64,000 bases of DNA from positions 47,512 to 111,511 of the forward strand of contig NZ_BCTM01000019.1 in NCBI RefSeq assembly GCF_001571285.1, in the 5' to 3' direction. The DNA is from Kluyvera cryocrescens NBRC 102467. Its GTDB lineage: Bacteria; Pseudomonadota; Gammaproteobacteria; Enterobacterales; Enterobacteriaceae. Made by a program: the position numbers and the translations under genes. The stretch's first letter is position 1, and the number at the start of each line of letters is the position of its first letter. This document shows, piece by piece, positions 58,967 through 64,000 of this stretch. The notes below the pieces were generated by a model. That model saw nothing but the letters and a program-made list of their open reading frames with translations, searched no databases and was not told the DNA's origin.

Positions 58967-59797
58967 CTAGCGTTGGATGAAGGCCAACAGATCGTCATTG
59001 ATCTGATGCTTATGGGTTGTGCAAATTCCGTGCGATCCCCCGTGATACACCTTGAGTTCGGCATCCGGTAAAAGCTCAGCCGCAACCTTACCGCAGGTTT
59101 CGAACGGCACAATCTGGTCATCGTCGCCGTGAATCACCAGCGTTGGAATGGTCATCTTACGCAGGTCGTCACGCAGATCGGTTTCTGAGAAGGCTTTGAT
59201 ACAGTCGTAAAGCGCCTTAATTGAACCCTGTAGCCCCTGCTCAACAAATCCTTCGCGCACCGCTTTCGACTCCTTGGCCCCATCGCGGTTGTAGCCATAG
59301 AATGCCGCCGTCAGCTCATAGAAAAATGCCCCGCGATCGTTGATAACGCCATCACGAATACCATCGAACACCTCTATCGGTACGCCGTGCGGGTTAAAAT
59401 CCGTTTTCAGCATAATCGGCGTCACGGCGCCAATCAGAACCGCCTTCGCCACCCGGCTTGTTCCGTGACGGCCAATATAGCGCGCCACTTCACCACCACC
59501 GGTTGAGTGACCAACGTGCACGGCATCTTTTAAGTTCAGATGCGCCGTCAGCGCCGCCAAATCGTCCGCATACTGATCCATGTTGTGCCCATCCCAGGGC
59601 TGCGCCGAGCGTCCGTGTCCACGTCTATCATGGGCGATTACGCGATACCCTTTTGAACCCAGATATAACATCTGATCCTCAAATGCGTCAGACGTCAGCG
59701 GCCAGCCATGGCTGAAAACTATCGGCTGCCCGCTCCCCCAATCTTTGAACCACAGATAGCTACCATCTTTCAGGGTCAGTTTATCGAAACCGCTCAT
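58967..59797 (-). CDS. Alpha/beta hydrolase, non-heme chloroperoxidase/esterase type
   Basis: A 276-residue hydrolase: oxyanion segment FSHGWPLTSDAF, DRRGHGRS, nucleophile elbow GHSTGGGE (Ser near residue 97), acid region HGDDDQIVPF and catalytic His in GGSHGICTTH near residue 257. This pattern fits the cofactor-free haloperoxidase/esterase group; the natural substrate is unknown. No signal peptide. It sits alone between rna and rnk, a position where E. coli has no such gene as I remember, so it is probably an accessory insertion. Confidence 0.88.
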   Translation of the reverse strand: MSGFDKLTLKDGSYLWFKDWGSGQPIVFSHGWPLTSDAFEDQMLYLGSKGYRVIAHDRRGHGRSAQPWDGHNMDQYADDLAALTAHLNLKDAVHVGHSTGGGEVARYIGRHGTSRVAKAVLIGAVTPIMLKTDFNPHGVPIEVFDGIRDGVINDRGAFFYELTAAFYGYNRDGAKESKAVREGFVEQGLQGSIKALYDCIKAFSETDLRDDLRKMTIPTLVIHGDDDQIVPFETCGKVAAELLPDAELKVYHGGSHGICTTHKHQINDDLLAFIQR

Positions 59798-59970
59798 ACG
59801 ATCTCCTGTGCTGGAAGGTCGCTGCCAGTTGCAGCCTAAAAAGAATAAGCCAGATTTCGCGGTCGCGATGGATTTAGCACAAAATTCACACAGCTTCCGG
59901 GTCGCCGCTCCTGAATGTGCGCTACATCACTTCAAACCTGATGCTGGGATCAGTATGATGGGGTGAGATG

Positions 59971-60003
59971 AACCCTTGCCGCTGGCGGTGAGGGTTTTCT
60001 TTT
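59971..60003 (+). terminator. Stem-loop with T-rich tail in the rnk leader
   Basis: AACCCT-TG-CCG / CGG-TG-AGGGTT imperfect stem followed by TTCTTTT, ending 28 bases before rnk. It looks like an attenuator or terminator for an upstream transcript, although the upstream gene is on the other strand. Confidence 0.5.
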
Positions 60004-60031
60004 GGATAATAGATATGACATGGAGTAGATA

Positions 60032-60442
60032 ATGACCAGACCTGCCATCATTATTAATGAGTTCGATGCCGAGCGTATCGACCGCCTGCTTGAGCAATCT
60101 GCTTACGCAAATTCACCGGTGGCGAACGCGCTAAACGACGAACTGGATCGCGCCCAAATGTGTGCCCCGGAGGCCATGCCGCACGATGTAGTGAGTATGA
60201 ATAGCCAGGTCAGATTCCGCGATCTCACCACCGGCGAAGAGCGCGTGCGCACGCTGGTTTTCCCGGCGCAGATGACCGACAGCAGCAGTCAGCTCTCCGT
60301 AATGGCACCGGTTGGTGCAGCCCTACTCGGCCTGCGTACCGGTAGCACCATCCATTGGGAATTACCGGGCGGTGCATCGACCCACCTGGAAGTGCTTGAG
60401 CTGCTCTATCAGCCGGAAGCCGCTGGCGAATTTAACCGCTAA
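60032..60442 (+). CDS. rnk: Regulator of nucleoside diphosphate kinase Rnk
   Basis: GreA-like protein that binds RNA polymerase and affects Ndk levels. The 136 residues have a short N-terminal helical pair (about 1-50) and a FKBP-like C-terminal domain with [23 protein letters not shown]. It cannot replace GreA because its coiled-coil tip is short. Monocistronic, preceded by a T-rich stem-loop. Confidence 0.94.
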   Translation: MTRPAIIINEFDAERIDRLLEQSAYANSPVANALNDELDRAQMCAPEAMPHDVVSMNSQVRFRDLTTGEERVRTLVFPAQMTDSSSQLSVMAPVGAALLGLRTGSTIHWELPGGASTHLEVLELLYQPEAAGEFNR

Positions 60443-60604
60443 TCCCACCGCGATAAATTAAGAGGATGCCCAACATCCTCTTTCTGTCTGTGCCTGACTA
60501 AACTTTACATCCCCCCTCCGCTCACTAAACTAATTTGCGAACTCAATGACATATTCAAAGTGAATTATGTGTTTTGATAGTTCAACAAAGACAAGGAGGA
60601 GCCT

Positions 60605-61033
60605 ATGTACAAGACAATCATTATGCCAGTTGATGTTTTTGAGATGGAATTGAGTGACAAAGCCATTCGTCACGCCGAGTTTATGGCCCAACAGGATGGC
60701 GTCATTCATTTGCTGCACGTACTCCCTGCTTCAGCCAGTTACACCATGAGTCGCTTCGCTTCTGACCTGCGTCGTTTCGAAGAACACCTGCAGCAAGAGG
60801 CGGAAACCCGTCTGCAAACGATGATCAGTCACTTCAACATTGACCCTTCACGAATCAAACTGCACGTGCGCCTCGGCAACGTGCGCGACGCGGTCAATGA
60901 GCTGGCGGAAGAACTGCACGCCGATATGGTGGTGATTGGTTCTCGCAATCCATCCATCAGCACCCATTTACTGGGTTCAAACGCTTCCAGCGTGATTCGC
61001 CACGCCCATATCCCGGTGCTGGTCGTACGCTAA
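60605..61033 (+). CDS. uspG: Universal stress protein UspG (UspF/G type)
   Basis: A 142-residue universal stress protein with the nucleotide-binding pattern MPVDVFE at the N-terminus and [33 protein letters not shown] at the end (G-2x-G-9x-G(S/T) type). Induced by stress in E. coli. Preceded by AAGGAGGAGCC. Convergent with ahpF across a shared terminator. Confidence 0.95.
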   Translation: MYKTIIMPVDVFEMELSDKAIRHAEFMAQQDGVIHLLHVLPASASYTMSRFASDLRRFEEHLQQEAETRLQTMISHFNIDPSRIKLHVRLGNVRDAVNELAEELHADMVVIGSRNPSISTHLLGSNASSVIRHAHIPVLVVR

Positions 61034-61067
61034 ATGGCATCCGGCCTGATGGTCGTCGATGACAAAA

Positions 61068-61091
61068 AAAGGCCACCTTTCGGTGGCCTTT
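61068..61091. terminator. Bidirectional terminator of uspG and ahpF
   Basis: Perfect 10-bp stem AAAGGCCACC / GGTGGCCTTT with a TTTC loop and an A run upstream (T run for the minus strand). Confidence 0.88.
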
Positions 61092-61116
61092 GACATTGCA
61101 GGTATTGTCTTCTTTT

Positions 61117-62682
61117 TTATGCTGTTTTGGTGCGAATCAGATAATCGAATGCGCTCAACGACGCCTTCGCACCTTCGCCCGCGGCGATAATAATCTGTTT
61201 GTAAGGAACCGTTGTACAGTCACCGGCGGCAAACACGCCTTTCACGTTGGTTTCACACTTGGCATCAATGATGATTTCACCCATGCGGTTACGCTCAATC
61301 GCGCCTTCCAGCCAGTTGGTGTTTGGCAGCAGACCGATCTGGACGAAGATCCCCGCCAGTTCAACATGATGCTCATCGCCAGTCACGCGGTCACGGTACT
61401 GCAGCCCGGTAACCTTAGAACCATCACCCTTCACTTCGGTGGTCTGCGCATTCAGAATAATATCGACATTCTTCAGGCTGCGAACTTTATCCTGCAGCAC
61501 CTGATCGGCCTTCATTTCTGGGGCAAACTCGAGCAGGGTAACGTGTTCAACCACACCGGCCAGGTCGATAGCCGCTTCCACGCCGGAGTTACCGCCACCG
61601 ATAACCGCCACGCGTTTACCTTTAAACAGCGGGCCGTCGCAGTGTGGGCAGTAGGTTACGCCCTTAGTACGATACTGGTCTTCACCCGGGACGTTCATAT
61701 TACGCCACTTAGCACCGGTGGAAATGATGATGCTGCGCGCTTTCAGCACCGCACCAGAGGCGGTTTCAATCTGATGCAGGCCGCCTTCAACCGCTGCCGG
61801 AACCAGCTTAGATGCGCTCTGAGAGTCAATCACATCAACGTTGTATTCACTTACGTGTGCTTTTAACGCACCCGCCAGCTTCTGCCCTTCCGTTTTCGGC
61901 ACAGAAATGTAGTTCTCAATATCAACCGTATCCAATACCTGGCCGCCAAAGCGCTCGCCCATCAGGCCTGTACGGATGCCCTTACGTGCAGAATAGACCG
62001 CGGCAGCAGCGCCGGACGGGCCAGAACCGACAATCAGCACATCATAGGCATCGCGTTGATTCAGCTCTTCGGCTGCACGTTTTTCCGCACCGGTATCAAC
62101 TTTGGCGACAATTTCCGTCAACGTCATGCGCCCCTGGCCAAATTCCTGACCATTCAGGTAGACCGCCGGAACGCCCATCACGTTACGTTCGGTGATTTCA
62201 TTCTGGTAAGTCCCGCCGTCAATCGCCGTATGTTTGATACGCGGGTTCAGTACCGCCATCAGGTTCAGCGCCTGCACCACATCCGGGCAGTTGTGGCAGG
62301 AGAGTGAATAATAAGTCTCAAACTCAAAATCACCGTCCAGATCGCGAATCTGCTCCAGCAGAGACTGCGCTTCTTTCGATGGGTGACCACCGGTCCACAG
62401 CAGCGCCAGTACCAGCGAGGTAAACTCGTGGCCCAGCGGAGAGCCTGCAAAACGCGGCCCCTGGTGTGAACCCGGATTAGTAATCAGGAATGATGGTTTA
62501 CGCACTGCCAGGGTATCATCTTGTTTAAAGGTGACTTTGTCTGACAGTTCAGCGATTTCAGCCAACAGTTCCTTGATCTCTGCCGATTTAGCGCTGTCAT
62601 CCAGCGTGGCAATCAGCTCAACAGGTTTGGTCAGCTTCTCAAGATACGCCTTGAGCTGGGTTTTCATGTTGGTGTCGAGCAT
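61117..62682 (-). CDS. ahpF: Alkyl hydroperoxide reductase subunit F
   Basis: NADH-dependent flavoprotein that reduces AhpC. The 521 residues comprise a tandem-thioredoxin N-terminal domain with redox CHNC at residues 129-132, an FAD domain ([16 protein letters not shown] near 215) and a thioredoxin-reductase-type CPHC near 345-348. It is separated from ahpC by 244 bases that hold a large stem-loop and an ERIC element, longer than a usual operon gap. Confidence 0.97.
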   Translation of the reverse strand: MLDTNMKTQLKAYLEKLTKPVELIATLDDSAKSAEIKELLAEIAELSDKVTFKQDDTLAVRKPSFLITNPGSHQGPRFAGSPLGHEFTSLVLALLWTGGHPSKEAQSLLEQIRDLDGDFEFETYYSLSCHNCPDVVQALNLMAVLNPRIKHTAIDGGTYQNEITERNVMGVPAVYLNGQEFGQGRMTLTEIVAKVDTGAEKRAAEELNQRDAYDVLIVGSGPSGAAAAVYSARKGIRTGLMGERFGGQVLDTVDIENYISVPKTEGQKLAGALKAHVSEYNVDVIDSQSASKLVPAAVEGGLHQIETASGAVLKARSIIISTGAKWRNMNVPGEDQYRTKGVTYCPHCDGPLFKGKRVAVIGGGNSGVEAAIDLAGVVEHVTLLEFAPEMKADQVLQDKVRSLKNVDIILNAQTTEVKGDGSKVTGLQYRDRVTGDEHHVELAGIFVQIGLLPNTNWLEGAIERNRMGEIIIDAKCETNVKGVFAAGDCTTVPYKQIIIAAGEGAKASLSAFDYLIRTKTA

Positions 62683-62702
62683 TTTTATCTCCTGGGCTTA
62701 AA

Positions 62703-62757
62703 ACATCATCATGCAAGCGGCCTTAGGCCAGCCTGAATGCGGCTTGCATGATGATTT
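62703..62757 (-). repeat. Long stem-loop in the ahpF leader
   Basis: Perfect 14-bp arms ATCATCATGCAAGC / GCTTGCATGATGAT enclose a 23-base loop that itself contains GGCC...GGCC. On the minus strand it ends in GTTTT, about 20 bases before the ahpF start, and could attenuate ahpF relative to ahpC. Confidence 0.7.
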
Positions 62758-62802
62758 TCGAGAAAGAAAGCGGGCGCGTACATGCCCCCGCTTGAGGATG
62801 AA

Positions 62803-62924
62803 TTCACCAGTATTTCATGTTACAGGAAGGCGGTAAGCTTATGAGTCCCCGGGAGCTTACTGAAGTAAGTGACCGGGGCGATTAAGCGTTGCCAACGCAC
62901 CTTTGGCATGAAAGACGCAGCGAA
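62803..62924. repeat. ERIC (enterobacterial repetitive intergenic consensus) element
   Basis: About 122 bases with the ERIC signature: GAGTCCCCGGGAGCTTACT then GAAGTAAGTGACCGGGGCGA match the conserved central inverted repeat (targets of the classic ERIC1R/ERIC2 primers) with few differences. It is flanked by AGGAAGGCGGTAAGC on one side and GCCAACGCAC on the other. Inserted between ahpC and ahpF, so it is transcribed within the operon. The outer boundaries are approximate. Confidence 0.88.
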
Positions 62925-62926
62925 TT

Positions 62927-63490
62927 TTAGATTTTGCCAACCAGGTCCAGAGACGGAGCCAGAGTCGCTTCACCTTCTTTCCATTTAGCCGGGCAAACTT
63001 CACCTGGGTGAGAAGCAACATACTGAGCTGCTTTGATTTTACGCAGCAGGTCAGACGCATCGCGGCCGATACCTTCAGCAGTAACTTCGATTGCCTGGAT
63101 GATACCTTGTGGGTCAACCACGAAGGTTGCGCGGTCAGCCAGACCTTCATCTTCACGCATGTTTTCAAAGTTACGGGTCAGGGCGCCAGTCGGGTCGCCG
63201 ATCATCGCATATTTGATTTTCGCGATGGTGTCGGAGCTACCGTGCCATGCTTTGTGGGTGAAGTGGGTATCGGTAGAAACGGAGTAAACATCTACGCCCA
63301 GCTTCTGCAGCTCTTCGTAATGGTCAGCAACGTCACCCAATTCGGTTGGGCATACGAAGGTGAAGTCAGCCGGGTAGAAGAAGAAGACGCTCCAGCGACC
63401 TTCGGTATCTTTCTCGGTTACTTCGATGAACTCACCGTTTTTGAACGCCTGGTTTTTGAAAGGTTTGATTTTGGTGTTAATTAAGGACAT
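62927..63490 (-). CDS. ahpC: Alkyl hydroperoxide reductase subunit C (peroxiredoxin)
   Basis: Typical 2-Cys peroxiredoxin that scavenges hydrogen peroxide and organic peroxides. The 187 residues have the peroxidatic Cys in [11 protein letters not shown] (Cys47) and the resolving Cys in [10 protein letters not shown] (Cys166). The minus-strand ribosome-binding site ACGGAGGAAGTATAG precedes the ATG. It is expected to be OxyR-activated; I could not delimit an OxyR site with confidence. Confidence 0.97.
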   Translation of the reverse strand: MSLINTKIKPFKNQAFKNGEFIEVTEKDTEGRWSVFFFYPADFTFVCPTELGDVADHYEELQKLGVDVYSVSTDTHFTHKAWHGSSDTIAKIKYAMIGDPTGALTRNFENMREDEGLADRATFVVDPQGIIQAIEVTAEGIGRDASDLLRKIKAAQYVASHPGEVCPAKWKEGEATLAPSLDLVGKI

Positions 63491-63652
63491 CTATACTTCC
63501 TCCGTGTTTTCGTTGAGGTCTAAGTTAACGAAATTATTCCGATTCGACCAATGCGTTTACATTATCAAATCGATAAGCGTTATCTAACAACCAGAACAAG
63601 ACAGCTTTGTGAACCCTGGTCACAGAGCGGCACAAATCGCTCATCCCATAAC

Positions 63653-63684
63653 GTAAAAGGGCCGCAACAAGGCGGCCCGTTTAC
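63653..63684. terminator. Stem-loop upstream of ahpC
   Basis: GTAAAAGGGCCGC / GCGGCCCGTTTAC (one unpaired base) with a 6-base loop. It may be a terminator or a REP-type element; no long T run on either side. Confidence 0.5.
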
Positions 63685-63813
63685 CTGAATCTCCCGCAGG
63701 TGAATTCAGCGCCAGCCAGGCTGGCTAAGTGTTGCGCTCCACCTGACCTTAAAATCAGCGGTAGCGTCTGGATTACAACACCCACATCCACAAAGGGCAA
63801 TCCGCAATACGTT

Positions 63814-63844
63814 GGTGTAACCTATAGCTGTGATAGGCTACACC
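63814..63844. repeat. 31-base inverted repeat, possible operator
   Basis: Twelve-base arms GGTGTAACCTAT / ATAGGCTACACC with a single mismatch around a 7-base centre, about 105 bases before the last reading frame. The size and symmetry suit a protein-binding operator. Confidence 0.45.
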
Positions 63845-63948
63845 GCCGAAACTCACCTACCCACTGATTTTACAGAGCTTTTCTATGTGGTACCGCTCTT
63901 TACTTCAGCGAGCATCCACCCGCTAACTCTCCGTGGATGATTTATGTC

Positions 63949-64000
63949 ATGAATAAGAAAAAAATCCCGTGGCTGACTATGTATCAGGCCAACAATAGAC
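63949..64000 (+). CDS. Start of an unidentified protein (cut by window end)
   Basis: ATG at 63949 opens a frame reading MNKKKIPWLTMYQANNR to the window edge. The Lys-rich start followed by hydrophobic residues would fit a membrane or exported protein, but 17 codons are too few to identify it. It is not the DsbG N-terminus as I remember it. An in-frame ATG lies 12 bases earlier. Confidence 0.35.
   Translation, partial: MNKKKIPWLTMYQANNR

Larger units (their letters stand above)
63491..63948. other. Intergenic region upstream of ahpC
   Basis: A 458-base non-coding stretch. Near ahpC it must hold the ahpC promoter/OxyR region. Further out are a terminator-like stem (63653-63684), a small GCCAGCC/GGCTGGC palindrome near 63715 and a 31-base inverted repeat (63814-63844). 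dsbG, which neighbours ahpC in E. coli, is not seen. Confidence 0.6.

Noticed and set aside
63520..63600. OxyR site upstream of ahpC
   Set aside because: Fragments such as GATAA and ATCGAT occur at roughly helical spacing, but the four ATAG-type contacts could not be aligned convincingly; a matrix scan is needed.

Overview
The window is a chromosomal segment of a member of the Enterobacteriaceae. Gene order from potE through pgm-seqA, fldA-fur, chiPQ, glnS, nagE/nagBACD, asnB, the Met/Leu/Gln tRNA array, ubiF, miaB, ybeZYX-lnt, gltIJKL, leuS to dacA, lipBA, pagP, dcuC, rna, rnk, uspG and ahpFC follows the E. coli 14-15 minute region, and the proteins are close to the E. coli ones as I remember them. 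It is not E. coli itself: hscC and its neighbours are missing between rihA and leuS, the cit/dpi cluster is missing next to dcuC, dsbG is not beside ahpC, and extra genes are present. A Klebsiella/Enterobacter/Raoultella/Citrobacter-type genome is likely; I cannot name the species from sequence alone. I see no insertion sequence, prophage or CRISPR array.

Layout. 1-7200: end of potE, a flavin-binding PNPOx-like gene, a DUF1294 gene, pgm and seqA (minus), ybfF, ybfE, fldA, and fur with its leader peptide uof. 7200-17700: the chitin/amino-sugar region, with chitoporin chiP and lipoprotein chiQ, glnS, nagE and nagBACD. It carries four NagC-type operators, a CRP site and a ChiX small-RNA pairing site over the chiP ribosome-binding site. 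18053-19717: asnB. 19795-24072: an accessory block with a P1B-type ATPase, an HMA2-like protein and three small membrane/low-complexity proteins in one tightly overlapping operon, plus a divergent sixth gene with the same N-terminal motif. 24273-24981: seven tRNA genes from one strong promoter. 25110-37279: ubiF, miaB, ybeZ-ybeY-ybeX-lnt, the glutamate/aspartate ABC transporter gltIJKL with the SroC small RNA, rihA and ybeL. 37505-49912: leuS-lptE-holA-nadD-cobC, rsfS-rlmH-mrdA-mrdB-rlpA, dacA and ybeD, i.e. translation, outer-membrane assembly and cell elongation. 50012-53083: lipB, a LysR regulator and lipA. 53294-64000: tatE, ybeM, crcB, cspE, pagP, dcuC, rna, an alpha/beta hydrolase, rnk, uspG, ahpF, ahpC, an ERIC repeat, and the first codons of an unidentified gene at the right edge.

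The most interesting part is 19795-24072. Three of its proteins share an N-terminal H-x-x-P-(G/N)-R-x-R-x-R motif, two share a GAAxTxLLTN membrane segment, one has a Pro/Met/Tyr-rich tail with a His cluster, and the ATPase has Ser-Cys where most metal ATPases have Cys-Pro-Cys. A weak Fur-box-like sequence lies in the divergent promoter region. This resembles the ferrosome (fez) clusters that build membrane-bound iron granules in other bacteria. The assignment is an inference from motifs and gene arrangement.

Comparisons with E. coli or Salmonella are from memory, since no search could be run. Pattern matches were counted by hand.
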